Assembly: GCA_025403435.1 (NCBI GenBank)
Contig: CM046351.1
Span: 26,005,730 to 26,069,729 of the forward strand
Origin: Artocarpus heterophyllus
Lineage: Eukaryota > Streptophyta > Magnoliopsida > Rosales > Moraceae
DNA length: 64,000 bases
Direction of reading: 5' to 3'
In this document: positions 1 to 11,436 of the stretch, one piece after another
Numbering within the stretch: position 1 is the first letter of the stretch
Layout: each line of letters begins with the position of its first letter
The notes under the pieces: model-generated
What the model was told of the DNA's origin: nothing
Databases searched by the model: none
Seen by the model: the letters and a program-made list of their open reading frames with translations, nothing else
Program-made: the position numbers and the translations under genes

Positions 1-818
1 TGAGACATGAAGAGGGCGGCGGTTACGTCCTTGGGCATGAATACCCAAAAAGGTAAAATAGGGGAAGGTGATGACGCTTCCTTGGGTTGAAAGTCCCAGA
101 ACACACTGTACAGGAATTGATTTGGTGAGGACTCGGGGCTTGATGTCCCCTCACCGGAACACCCTTGGAATGTTTATGGGGTGATCAAGTGCGCCCATTT
201 GGGTTTCGATGAGTTGAGTGATACTCAATTTAACATGGATACCTAGGAACAATGATGATTGGTAATATTTGTATAAATGTGTAATTATGACACTTGGTAA
301 TGATTAACTACGGTATCCATAAGATGTGATCATAATAAACCTCATAATCTGGAATATGATGTAACCTACTAACCATGCAGTTTTTAATGTGGTAATGGAT
401 AAACCATAAGGTGAGTCATGATTTCCCTACTGGGCATGTCGATGCTCATCCCTATCATATCTTCATATCTCAGGTGGAACTCAGTGCAACATATTTGAAG
501 AGGAATAAGCGAAAACAATCCTGCTGTTTTCGTGTTAGAAGACCCTGTTTAATTACAACTTATCTACAACATGTAAGAGTTGTATTTTTTTTTTTATGGC
601 TGTGTTAAGTTATTTGGGAATTGTACTATGGTGATGATGACTGTAATTATATATATTTGGTGCTACACTAAAAACTGTGGTTTGTATTTAAAACGTTTAT
701 TTTTATTTTTCTTGTTGTTTAAAGACCCATGGGCATTGTTTAATTGATTTAAATAATATAAAATTTAAAATTATTTTTATTTATTTAAAACTGTTAACCC
801 CCACATAGGGGTGTTACA
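1..818 (-). mobile_element. Ty3/gypsy (Tekay/Del-like) LTR, partial, nested in Copia-1
   Basis: Read on the minus strand, this segment starts at 818 with TGTAACACCCCTATG, the usual opening of a Tekay/Del-type LTR. It then shows the compositional style of those LTRs: a GATGAGC...CCCAGTAGGG stretch near 400-450 and repeated 'tcccc/agtcc' phrases near 60-160. It stops abruptly at 818/819, where sequence identical in type to the last 122 bp of the Copia-1 LTR begins. I infer that a gypsy element inserted into the Copia-1 5' LTR and that most of it, including its coding part, lies left of the window. No coding domain is visible here, so the lineage is tentative. Confidence 0.5.
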
Positions 819-940
819 TCGGCACACTGAGGTTAGTAAGATCTGTCTAATTTATACATATAACATGTCAAACTTGTGTTTTGGAAATTACTCTGATGAA
901 AAAAATTTTAAAAATTCTACTGTGCACTTTGTTTCCAACA
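819..940 (+). repeat. Copia-1 5' LTR, last 122 bp only
   Basis: This matches 8431-8552 of the 3' LTR base for base except three transitions, ends in CCAACA and is directly followed by the primer-binding site. The rest of the 5' LTR (about 1.9 kb) is cut off by the gypsy insertion at 818/819. Confidence 0.9.
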
Positions 941-942
941 AT

Positions 943-954
943 TGGTATCAGAGC
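943..954 (+). other. Copia-1 primer-binding site (initiator Met tRNA)
   Basis: TGGTATCAGAGC lies two bases after the LTR end. It is the standard plant copia PBS, complementary to the 3' end of initiator methionine tRNA, and primes minus-strand DNA synthesis. Confidence 0.93.
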
Positions 955-1432
955 CGATGTTTTTTTTACATAAATTTGCAAGTTTGTGATCATGTTATAT
1001 GCATAAATTTTATGATCTTAATCTCTCCTATGCTTGAATTGAATTTTATAGAGAGATGGCACTCTAGGTTTCTATATAATATATATGTTGTCATGGATTA
1101 TGTGGTGAATGTTTATTAATTAATTATGGTTGATTAAAATGTTGTTTAATTATTAATTAATTAATTAATTCATACCGGTTGTGGTTCCTTAGAGGTTAGA
1201 ATGTGTATCTAGGTTTTTCATGTAATTAGATGGCAGACTATAATCTCCGTCTAGGAATTGTTATTTAATTTTTTAATTTGTAAGAATTTTATAATTAAAT
1301 AATTATTCGGAGAAGACGGATCTAGAAGACGGATCTAGAAGATTGATGATGGCGCCTCCAGGTATTTCCTGAGTCTCTAATTTTATGTTTTTGAATTGTT
1401 GAAAATAAAATTGATAAGGGTTTTCTGCTCGG

Positions 1433-1612
1433 TCGGCATGCCGGACTTCACAGTTCGGCAGGCCGGAGGTCACGGATCAGCAGGCCGGACGTATGGTCCG
1501 GCAGGCCGACAGTGGAGCAAAAAATTTGGTGCTCTGTCGACGGGCCGAAGTTTCAGATCGGCAGGCCGATGGAGCAAGACCGGTAGGCCGATCACCCAGA
1601 TCGGCCTACCGA
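1433..1612 (+). repeat. Array of eight TCGGCAGGCCGA-type dyads in the Copia-1 leader
   Basis: Copies of a 12-14 bp imperfect palindrome start at about 1433, 1455, 1477, 1498, 1537, 1558, 1580 and 1601. Spacing is 21-22 bp, with one double-length gap. The consensus is TCGGCAGGCCGA, the reverse complement of the TCGGCCTGCCGA form in the LTR. It is far more GC-rich than its surroundings. Confidence 0.85.
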
Positions 1613-2109
1613 CCGAGAGCTGCCGAGTGTCCAGAAAAGGTGCAATTTTTTCGGTGCAGTTTTAATTTTATTTTTGGGACGATTCTGAGAAACATTAAAT
1701 TTGGATATGACCGGAAATATGAAGTATTCGATTCATACGGGATTGAAGACTTGAAGATGGAAATTACATGAAGAAGGATACAGTTTGAGGATTCAAGGAT
1801 GAAGAATCGATAAATGTCTCGATTATTCTCTTGTAATCTTAGCTTTCTATTCTCTAGGGTGGAACCATAATATTACGGTTATTATTATTTTGCTTGTAGC
1901 TTTGCTTGATTGCTTTGCTTGTCTGCATTATAATATGATTTAACATGTATATTGATAACATGCCATATAGAATAGGGAGTGCCGCTCATATTAAAATTGT
2001 TCATGCATGTTTTTAAAATAAAACCTTGACTTCAAAAGATTGAGTGGGAGAAGGTTTTCGAAGAGAGGACCTAAGGCCTCCATCGTTGGTCCATAGGAAG
2101 AACATGGTG

Positions 2110-2425
2110 GTCCCAACCCCTAGGAAGGGGCTTCTATCATGTACCAGATTAGATCTCTGAAAGGATAAGGTATTTCAGTATGATTTATGGTTGCACACCC
2201 CTAGGTGGTGATTATAAATCATGGATAAAATATTGAAACGGTGGTTATACACTCACGTTAATTTTATTATTAACCTCCCCTAGGAGCTCTGTTAATAAAA
2301 TTAATGGCCAAAGAAACGATTATTAGTATATGCTGGATCATACGGGTCTTGGATGGCATATATTAATCAGGAGGGGATCCGTGTTCCTGATTGAATTTGG
2401 CATGACTCCCCTAGGAGCTTGTTGA
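2110..2425 (+). repeat. Series of hairpins with CCCCTAGG loops in the Copia-1 leader
   Basis: CCCCTAGG occurs at 2117-2124, 2198-2205, 2277-2284 and 2408-2415. The second copy sits between the arms ATGATTTAT (2180) and ATAAATCAT (2214). The third sits between TTAATTTTATTA (2258) and TTAATAAAATTAA (2292). These are clear stem-loops. They lie between the PBS and gag, where packaging, dimerisation or translation signals are expected in LTR elements; the role here is inference. Confidence 0.65.
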
Positions 2426-2580
2426 ATTCTGAGTTGGGAATTATTGTTGTAAGGTTGTGATATTTTCAAGGTTTTGACACATAAACGCATTTGTATTATT
2501 TTACATGATTGTGTTATCTTACTAAATTATTATATATGTTTGCTTATGTTTGGTATATGATTCTTTATTGTAGATTGAAA

Positions 2581-5500
2581 ATGTCTAAAAATGCTTTATC
2601 ATTGATACTTGACAAAAACCAATTAACCGGTGAGAATTATAACGATTGAAAATAGAACCTGGACATCGTCATTTCCTTTGAGAAACTGCAATATGTTCTG
2701 ACAACTCCTTGTCCTCCCGAGCCTAAGGGAGACACAAGTAATGAGCAATTCCAAGCGTACGACCGCTGGAAAGATGCTAATGATCAGGCCCGCTGCTATG
2801 TTATGGCCAGCATGAACAACGTGCTGTAGGCTCAACATCAGGATTATGAGACTGCGAAGTAGATCTTGGATAATCTTGAGGATATGTTTGGAGGCCAGGC
2901 CATAACGAAGCGGCATGGGGCGCTTCGGAAACTCTTAAACTATAGACAGAGACTGGGGACATCTGTAAAGGAGCATATGATATTGGTCATGGGTTACCTC
3001 GCTGAGGCTCAAACCAATGGAGCCGACATCGATGCTGAAACTCAGATGACTATGGTCTTTGAGACTCTGTCTAAGGAATTTATTCTGTTTAGAGCTACTT
3101 TTAATTTAAGCAATAGACGGGATATGACCTTAACAGAACTGATGAAACAGTTACAGGAATTTGAACTGCTGATCAGGGAGTCTCTTGCTGGTTGTGAGGC
3201 CAATATGGTAGCTGCTTCTGGTTCCAATCCTAACTCTAGGAATGGAAAGAAGCAATGGGCCAAGAGTGGGAAGTCTTCTATTCCTCCTGCAACCAAGAGC
3301 AAGAAGAAGAAGAAGAAGAACCCAAAGAAGCTTAAGTGCTTCTTCTGTGGTAAGGTCGGGCATATAAAGAAGCATTGCAAGGACTTCCTTTCCAAGGGAG
3401 GTAGGTGTGATCTTCTATATTTAGAAACTTGTTTGGTTGAGGAATCAAGTGACATCTGGGTCATAGATTCCGGTGCAACTAATCATGTTTGTGTTTCTCT
3501 GCAGGGATTCAAAGAAACGAGAAGTCTACTTCATGAAGACTTAACGGTTTGGATGGGCGATGGATCCTTGGTCTCAGCGGAAGCAGTGGGAGATGTCCAT
3601 CTTTATTTTGATAATTATAGGAGTTTAATTTTGCGAGATTGTTTTTATGTTCCTAAATTTAAAAGGAATTTGATTTCTGTATCTTCTTTATTTAAAGACT
3701 CCTACGTGATATCTTTTAATGAAAAAAGTGGTGATTCGTAAAAACAAATCTTTTATCTGTTCTGGATGGATGCAAAATAATCTATATTTTATTAAACCTA
3801 AGATGGACTTATTGCTTAATGTTGAGATAAATGATAATGACTCAAAAAGGCTTAAAATTTCTCACTCTAATAAGACTTATCTTTGGCATTTGCGCCTTGG
3901 CCATATTAACCTGAATAGGATTCAAAGGTTGGTAAGGGATGGACCTTTAAGTCACTTAAAGGTGGAATCTATACCTCAATGTGAATCTTGTTTGGAGGGT
4001 AAAATAACCAAAAGACCATACGGGTCTAAGGGCAATAGGGCCGAAGGGGTTCTATAACTTATGTATAGTGATGTTTGCGGACCGATGAACATCCGGGCAC
4101 GAGGAGGGTATGAGTACTTCGTCACTTTTATTGACGATTACTCAAGATATGGGTATGTGTACCAAATGCACCACAAAAGCAAAACTTATGATAAGTTCAG
4201 GGAGTTTCGGGATGAAGTGGAAAAGCAATTGGGTAGACCCATAAAGGCACTTCGATCTGATCGAGGTGGGGAATACCTTTCTGATGAGTTCTTGGGACAC
4301 TTATTAGAGAATGGGATTTTATCCCATTTGACTGCGCCGGGCACTCCGCAGTAGAATGGCGTAGCGGAGAGAAGGAATAGGACTTTGTTGGACATGATGA
4401 GTTATTCATCATTACCTTTATCCTTTTGGGGATATGCACTACAAACCGCATGTTATCTTTTGAACAATGTGCCTTCAAAATCGGTCCCTAAAACTCCTCA
4501 CGAGTTGTGGACAAGACGGGAGACATCCTTAAACTATATTCGCATATGGGGATGTCCAGCTCATGTCCTGTTTAAGGATCCGAACAAGTTGGATGCACGT
4601 TCGGAAGTTTGCATGTTTGTAGGATATCCAAAAGGGACTAAAGGGGGTTATTTTTATAACCCTAAGGAAAATAAAGTCGTGGTTTCAACTAATGCAACTT
4701 TCCTTGAGGAGAGTTACATGGACGACTTTAAACCTCGAAGCAAAGTGGTGCTTGAGGAGTTAAGGGGTGATCAGTTAGCTCGGGAGGTTTCGAACAAAAC
4801 CATTCCGATCGGTGTAGAAAAACCAAACAAACCTGAACAACAATCTTAGGGGCTTCGGCGTAGTGGGAGGATCGGGCGTCAACCTGAGAGGTATATGTTC
4901 AATGGGGAGGTCTTTTTGGCTGAACCGGATGAACATGACAGAGATCCTTATACTTACGCAGAAGCTATGGAGGATGTTGATTCAAGACTCTGGACAGAAG
5001 CCATGAACATAGAGATGAAGTCTATGGAGACTAATCAGGTCTGGGAGCTTGTGGATCTTCCCGAAGGGGTAAAACCCATAGGGTGTAAGTGGATCTACAA
5101 GAGGAAAAGAGGAGTGGATGGAAAGGTCGAAACCTTTAAGGCTAGACTGGTAGCTAAGGGTTATACGCAAAAGGAAGGAATCGATTATGAGGAAACCTTT
5201 TTGCCTGTAGCCATGCTTAAGTCCATCTGGATTCTCTTGTCCATAGCTGCCGCTCTCGACTACGAGATTTGACAGATGGATGTCAAGACGGCTTTTCTAA
5301 ATGGCTATCTTGATGAGTCCATTTATATGGAACAACCAGACGGGTTCAAGGTCGCGGGTCAAGAGGGTAAGGTTTGTAAGCTGCTAAAGTCAATTTATGG
5401 ACTTAAACAGGCATCCCGTTCTTGGAACATAAGATTTGATCAAGTGATCAAGACTTATGGGTTCTCACAAAATGTGGATGAACCATGTGTTTACAAACAC

Positions 5501-6523
5501 ATAAAGGATGGGAAGGTGGTTTTTCTACTGCTCTATGTAGATGACATTCTGCTAATTGGCAATGACGTTGGGGCGTTGTCATCGATCAAATTATGGTTGA
5601 CCAAGCAGTTTGACATGAAGGACTTGGGTGAGGCTAATTTTGTTCTCGGTATCCAGATCTTTCAGGATAGGAAGAACAAAATGATAGCTTTGTCACAGGC
5701 CGGCTACATAGATAAAATTCTCAGGAGGTTTGCAATGCAGGATTCCAAGAAAGGTGGGCAACCATCTAGGTCTGGAATTACTCTTTCTAAGAAAGACTCT
5801 CCAAAGTCTTATGAAGAAAGAGAATACATGAAGAATGTGCCTTATGCTTCGGCAGTGGGTAGTCTCATGTATGCCATGCTTTGCACTCGACCGGATATTA
5901 GCTATGCGGTCGGGATTGTAAGTCGATTTCAGGCGGATCCAGGACCGAACCATTGGGTTGCGGTAAAGCATATTTTCAAGTACCTGAGAAGGACTCGAGG
6001 GTATATGCTTGTGTATTCGGGTGAGGACTTGACTCCTCTAGGATACACTGATTCGCATTTTCAATCCTGTCTAGATTCTAGGAAATCGACTTCGGGGTTT
6101 GTGTTTACTCTGGGTGGCGGTGCCATCAGTTGGAGAAGTGCGAAGCAAGATTGCACTTCAGATTCAACGATGGAGGCCGAGTATGTGGCAGCTAGTGATG
6201 CTTCGAAAGAAGCAGTGTGGCTCCGCAAGTTCCTTGGGGATCTTGAGGTAGTTCCTGGTATGGATAAAGCGGTATCACTGTACTGTGATAACAGTGCAGC
6301 GGTAGCTAATGCTAAGAAACCAAGATTTCACAAGAAGAGTAAGCATATTGATCGGAAGTATCATGTGATAAAGGACTTTGTTGAGGGCGGGCATGTCACG
6401 GTGTGCAAGATCGCGTCAGAGGACAATTTAGCTGATCCATTTATGAAGACACTTACTGGGAGAGTCTTCGAGAGGCATGTGGAAGCTATGGGGATGCGAA
6501 ATTTGCTGTATTTACTCACTTAG
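2581..6523 (+). pseudogene. Copia-1 gag-pol polyprotein gene, inactivated
   Basis: Gag begins at the ATG at 2581. It carries a CX2CX4HX4C zinc knuckle (CFFCGKVGHIKKHC, about 3340-3380). An aspartic protease follows with DSGAT (about 3468). Then come a GAG-pre-integrase zinc domain, an integrase with the RSDRGGEY and AERRN motifs, a reverse transcriptase with LLYVDD (about 5530) and an RNase H (YTDS..., YCDNSAAV, SKHID) ending at 6523. Breaks: in-frame stops at 2647, 2653, 2827, 2860, 4055, 4352, 4847 and 5270, and a one-base length change in an A run near 3721-3726 that shifts the frame. The stops can be explained by C-to-T or G-to-A change at CAG, CAA or TGG codons. The longest open stretch is RT-RNase H, 5276-6523. 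Confidence 0.93.
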
Positions 6524-6526
6524 TGC

Positions 6527-6537
6527 AAGTGGGAGAT
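6527..6537 (+). other. Copia-1 polypurine tract
   Basis: AAGTGGGAGAT lies immediately before the TGTTAGAC start of the 3' LTR, the place and composition expected for the plus-strand primer. Confidence 0.85.
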
Positions 6538-7977
6538 TGTTAGACATGTATGCCCTAAGGGGTAAAAATGTAATACGTTTTTGGAGACATTTTTATCAAT
6601 AAAGAATTTATTCATTTATATATACCAAATCTTGTCCTCTTTACGTTCATATTTGTTGAATGTATGATAAGCAAACAGTAGTCTGAGACTGTCAGTCTAA
6701 ACCTTAAGAATTGGGCATATGATGGGATGATTATGCGATAGACACGATTCTTAGGGTGACGGTCTAAAACGTATGATCCGCAATCGAGGGAATAAAGTTG
6801 GGCGCTTTATTCATGTAAAGATTGTTATGTTGTCTATATCCCTTTTGGGAGATGGTTTGTCTTGACCATCGGAGTTGGACTCCGTGAATAGAAACATTGG
6901 CACGTTGTCATAGGTGACGATGTGTTGGATCGGGACATAAAGTGAATTGATTTGGATTAATAATTCTGTCTTGGCAAATCGATTCACTTTAGACAGTCAT
7001 TTGTATTGTATCTTAATCCTAAGATGAATAGTGGGCCCGTTGTCTCGACTTGTATCTTTTGATATACCAATGGGTGACTCCTACATCTCTATAGTAGTAT
7101 GCATGCCGGTACGTTGGAGGCATGACTCTTGATAGCGTAGACTTGTTATTCATAGATAAGGAATCCATAGCTCCTCTTTAGGAGTAATGATATCCTTTTA
7201 TATGCATTGTCCTGTAATTGAAAAACTGGAGTGCTCAACCATTTGGATACATAGGTGTAACCGAATGGTATACTATCTTTGGATAGTAAGTTTTCTAATG
7301 GTGAGACAATGGAACGTAAGATAAAAATAATCGGGAAGGTAAGACAGAACTTGTCCTTAAGCCGATTATGGATTATCATATGGGGATACGATACACTATG
7401 ATATGTCATGGAGACTTAGCTACACGAGCTTCGTAATTCTATAAAGTTTGAGAGTGCAGCTCCAAGCTTTTAGTGGAGTAGCGTTGGAGTTGATAATTGT
7501 GAAATGTATATCTGGGATATTGGGTTTCATAATTATCATGAGCTTGAACTTTATAGGTCCATTTTGGTCCCCTTTGCTAGCTCACAAAATCCTGTAATGA
7601 CACGGCGTGCTTTTCCAATAATTGGTGACTTATGTCGGATTTATCAGATTGGTTTAAAATTTATAAGAATCAAATAATTCATGTTTGTTTATCGGTTGAA
7701 TTAATTTTGTAAGAAATTAGTTCAAGATAAACTTGTTGAATTATTGCGATCAGATAATTCTTGTCTGTTTATCGGTTGTTTTAATTTTGGATAAAATTAG
7801 AATAAGATAAACTTGTAGAATTATTGTGAATTGATTTATTTTCTTAGAGATTATCTTGATAAAGTTTGTTTTGATCAGATAACTTCTCTATTGGGTTATT
7901 TGAATCAAAACTGAGACTTTATCCTTTAGAATCTTGGGTGGAGAATAAATGATTCACGGAGATTTTTTCTTGAGAGT

Positions 7978-8032
7978 TCGGCCTGCCGGATGACATATTC
8001 GGCCTGCCGAACTGGCCTGTTCGGCCTGCCGA
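7978..8032 (+). promoter_or_regulatory. U3 dyad array (three TCGGCCTGCCGA-type units)
   Basis: Units start at 7978, 7999 and 8021, spaced 21 and 22 bp, that is two helical turns. They lie about 120-175 bp upstream of the LTR TATA box. Both solo LTRs of the family keep an array in the same place relative to their TATA boxes. This fits a proximal promoter element; binding by a protein is inference. Confidence 0.6.
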
Positions 8033-8150
8033 TCAGCGGAGATAAGATTACGCGTTTTCACGCAGATTTTATCAGATATTGATCTGAACTTGATTCTCTT
8101 TCGAGTTTTTGAGACCTAATCTGATATGGACTGACCCCAGGACCAATAGG

Positions 8151-8157
8151 TATAAAA
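8151..8157 (+). promoter_or_regulatory. TATA box of the Copia-1 3' LTR
   Basis: TATAAAAAGG lies in the LTR about 400 bp before its end. Equivalent boxes are at about 52597 (plus) and 27455-27464 (minus) in the solo LTRs. Confidence 0.7.
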
Positions 8158-8661
8158 AGGAAGTGAGTCTCATGATTTACTCAGATCAATTTGAGAAATT
8201 AAGAGTGATACTCTTCTAGTGAGCATCTGAAAACTCCCTGAGAGCTTTTGTTCACAAATCATGAACACTAGCTTTGGGTTCTCTCTGTTGGTTGGAAGGA
8301 GAGTCATCGGTGGAAGAGTTGTACGTGTGAGCCCACACTCACTCCGGTTGTGGATAGAGAATAGCAAAGAAGACCAGTTGGTTGAGGCTTTTCTAGAACG
8401 TTACTTCTCTACACGGATTGCGGAGGTTCTTTGGCACACTGAGGTTAGTAAGATCTGTCTAATTTATACATATAACATGTCAAACTTGTGTTTTGAAAAT
8501 TACTCTGATGAAAAAAATTTTAAAAATTCTACTGCGCACTTTGTTTCCAACATTGCGCTCTCTGTCGCGAGGAAATCGAAATCATATATTTTTATGCTCA
8601 AAATAGTTATCAGGTAAATGAGAAATTGATGCTCACCATATGCCAATTGACATTTGGATTT

Positions 8662-8920
8662 TGTTGGAAAGAAGCCTAACTATGGAGTCCCACATTAGTT
8701 AGGCATTAAAGCTTGATATGGTTTTTAAATAGTTGCACTTTTTTGCTTGGGTAAGTTGTTGTACCTAAGAGGCTCTCTTACGTGCAGGGGGAGCAAATCA
8801 CGACCCCTATGAGTTAGGGGCCCAATGTGTACACGTATGACATAGGCGACGCAAATGTCGAGTTCGTTGAGCTTGCCTTGCAAGGGTTACATTTTACAAA
8901 ATTTTTTATTGCTTCCAACA
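8662..8920. repeat. LTR-like sequence with TGTTGGAA...TTCCAACA ends
   Basis: A 259 bp segment with inverted terminal motifs (TGTTGGAAAGAAGC and GCTTCCAACA) typical of copia LTR ends, and a 'gagtcccacatt' phrase common in plant LTRs. The flanking five bases (GATTT and ATAAA) do not match, so it is not a clean solo LTR. It may be one LTR of a decayed element. Confidence 0.4.
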
Positions 8921-10535
8921 ATAAATCTGAATCTAGTTGTTGAGAGGCTTAATTGCTCAGTATTAATCTTGCTTATAAAGCTGCAGTTAGCAGAGGTTAA
9001 TAGCATTACATTATATGCTCATAATGCAGGTTAATGGCATTAAATTATATGCTCATAACACTCATTAGTAGAGGTTTGTAACCATCAGAATTAAGATGAT
9101 ATAACCAAGCTTATGAAACCGAAAATTAAGTGCACTATAACATCCCTTGACAAATATAAATATTAGGTCTTTCTCTACATCTAGATACACACGAATTGCA
9201 CAAAAGACACAAACCTTTTCTCTTGTTTTCGAGTTCTATTGCTCACTCTTTTTTGAGTTCTGTCAAGTGCTGTCATAGACGGTTTTTAGTGATAGAGGAA
9301 GACACTATTTCAAGTTTGCTGGAGGCGATGTTCGATAGTGCATAGACCATCGTCGTTTGTCCTTGTATCTTAGGAGACAGACGTCCGTCGAACCTGGTGC
9401 ACAATTGGAGGGAACGAATCTGTTTCAAGAAAAGCGTGAGTCACATGTGCCTTGACTACCATTCTTGTTCCAATTGAGATTCGGTCACTGTTTCAAGGTT
9501 GAACCTTGGTTGTAATATCATGTTTCTAATTTCATGGTAATATTTCCTCCATTGTTTCCTTTATATTGCACCTGTTTATTGTAGGAAATAACAAATTTTG
9601 TCTAAGACTATTCACAATCAGAACAAATTAATTACAATATATACGCAGCTAATAGCACTAATACAGAGCATTAGTTGCTTTAACAAACTGCTACAATGTC
9701 TGCCAGCTTCTCTCCGATCCTTTGTTGCCTTGAATTTCTAGAAATTTGTAGACGAAGTTATAGAAGTTGGAATCCAATAGATAGTGCGAATGTATATTAT
9801 ATCTAGAATAAATTTTTACTTCAATCTTGAGCTTTCTGCGGTTTTTCTGAGAATTTTGGAAAGGTTTGAGTTTGTTTGATGCTTCTCTAAGTATTTGCAG
9901 CCAGATAAGAGAAAGAAAAGAAGGTGAAAGAGACGTGGAACAAGAGGGCAATGGAAATAAAAGAACGATATAAAGAAAGAACGTAGAACAAATGAGGGAA
10001 AACAAAATATTTGTATGTACTTTTTGCAATGATGTACATGGAGGGAGGAAGGCATATAATTGAAAGGTATTATAGGCTCAAAGTGTTATGTGAGTAATCT
10101 CCACGATGGAGATAATTAATTTATTTATTATTATTGTTAAGGAAGTGTCAAAGCACTTCACCAAAAAGTTATAATTACTCACATATAGTGCTTAAAGCAC
10201 TAGTTGTAAGTCATTATACGCATTAGCAGTCTTTATAATATATTATATAGATATAGTTATTTAGTGATAATGTCTATATAAAAAGTAAATATTATATATG
10301 AACAATCCTTGCTTAGTGCATCGGACGTAGGTGGTGGATAATATGACCATACATCTCAATATCATATATGATTAATATAATTATAAAAGTAATATGTTGG
10401 TTATGACTCATACATCACATAAAATTAGAAAAAAAAAAATGACAGTAGTGTAACAAGACAAAATTATAAACTCACGCCTTGTATACAACACATTATAAAG
10501 CAAAATATTGTTATAATCATACGGATTCAACTTGC

Positions 10536-10580
<45 letters not shown>

Positions 10581-10642
10581 TTCATACATAATCTATTACG
10601 ATCATTATATATAACTAATTAGTATAACGTTTATAAAGAACA

Positions 10643-10680
<38 letters not shown>

Positions 10681-11040
10681 AGAAACTAAGAAAATAAACA
10701 AATATATGAAGTATGTTGAATGAAACGAACTGACAAATAATTATATATAAAGGTATATTAATTAAATAATTAGCTAAAAATCAATAAAATATCACACTAT
10801 TATCATAACATCACAAGTGTTATAAGAATGATAAAAAAGTAAATTGTGACATTGGCAAGAATTAAATTCATTATATCTTTCATCATTTTTGACATAAACT
10901 TCCCAAGTACATCGATCATTCATGGCTATCACCTGCAACATCACTAAACAAAACATTAATAGTAAATAACACAATTTTCATGGAAAGTCACACAAAGTCA
11001 TTAAATGTCATGTATCATCCGTTATAAAAACGGCAGGCAT
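8921..11040. other. Gene-free AT-rich DNA with LTR-like debris and microsatellites
   Basis: The part at 9140-9590 looks like a decayed LTR R-U5 region: short repeated phrases, 'acatctagatacacacg' and a run of moderate-GC sequence. No PBS or coding domain was found. Dinucleotide TA tracts occur near 10540-10567 and 10647-10677, the first followed by a short CA tract. I see no gene. Confidence 0.4.
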
Positions 11041-11062
11041 TATAGCCGATCAGATGGAGGTG

Positions 11063-11119
11063 TGGGAGGAGGCTAGTTAGGGTGAGGAGGGAGAGGCAGG
11101 GGGGTTGGAGAGTGGGGGG
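11063..11119 (+). other. G-rich tract upstream of the inhibitor gene
   Basis: A purine-rich run with several GGG to GGGGGG blocks separated by short loops, standing out in AT-rich DNA about 320-370 bp before the start codon at 11437. It could form a G-quadruplex on the plus strand, although one loop is nine bases long. Confidence 0.4.
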
Positions 11120-11355
11120 TTCTTGTTTGGTTGTTTAGATGTTATTTTCCCAAACTGAATGGTTGTGATTTGATCTTGAAGATCAATGGTGAGATTAAAC
11201 AGGGCATTTTTGTCATTTCAAACAAAAAATTAAAAAGTTATGTCTAAAAGGTGTTAGTGTGATTAGTTTTAATGTAGGGTTGTTTTTGTAATTTGGTTAA
11301 AACATAAGAAGTGTCAGTATAATTAATTTTTTTTGGCTTTTTTTTAAAGAAACAT

Positions 11356-11365
11356 CTATATATAC
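11356..11365 (+). promoter_or_regulatory. Candidate TATA box of the Bowman-Birk-like gene
   Basis: CTATATATAC lies about 75 bp before the start codon, leaving room for a 40-50 base leader. Several other AT-rich stretches are nearby, so the assignment is moderate. Confidence 0.4.
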
Positions 11366-11436
11366 ATTTATAATATATGTGTGTTCTATCAAGCGCCTTG
11401 TTTCCACATCCATTTTATCATCAGAACTCAAACCAA

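Larger units (their letters stand above)
1362..2573 (+). other. Candidate leader intron of Copia-1
   Basis: A good donor (CAG|GTATTT, cut at 1361/1362) and a pyrimidine-rich acceptor (ttctttattgtag, cut at 2573/2574) bracket the dyad array and hairpins. The acceptor lies seven bases before the gag start codon at 2581. Splicing would bring a short leader next to gag. There is no transcript evidence in the sequence, so this is only a possibility. Confidence 0.3.
819..8552 (+). mobile_element. Copia-1: nearly complete, defective Ty1/copia retrotransposon
   Basis: The parts run in order: a 5' LTR remnant (819-940), a PBS (943-954), a leader (955-2580), a gag-protease-integrase-RT-RNase H reading frame (2581-6523), a polypurine tract (6527-6537) and a full 3' LTR (6538-8552). 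Integrase before reverse transcriptase is the defining Ty1/copia order. The 5' LTR remnant and the end of the 3' LTR differ at 3 of 122 positions, all transitions. Two further LTRs of the same family stand alone at 27122-29088 (minus) and 51029-52995 (plus). The element cannot make its own proteins because of many stops and at least one frameshift. Confidence 0.93.
6538..8552 (+). repeat. Copia-1 3' LTR, 2015 bp
   Basis: It begins TGTTAGACATGTATGCCC and ends TTTGTTTCCAACA. Whole-length relatives at 27122-29088 and 51029-52995 confirm both ends. It contains a three-copy dyad array (7978-8032) and a TATA box (8151-8157). The DNA that follows (TTGCG...) is outside the element; the matching target duplication would lie left of the window. 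Confidence 0.93.

Noticed and set aside
1433..1612. Possible CRISPR array (regular short repeats)
   Set aside because: Repeats are only 12-14 bp with 8-9 bp spacers inside a plant retrotransposon; not a CRISPR structure.
3042..3464. 140-codon minus-strand open frame
   Set aside because: Antisense shadow of the Copia-1 gag/protease frame, whose zinc knuckle and DSGAT motif are on the plus strand.
8261..8617. Open frame in the Copia-1 LTR with a related frame at 27097-27351
   Set aside because: The similarity only reflects LTR homology; the corresponding stretch in the third LTR (about 52700-52800) has a stop, so no protein is being kept.
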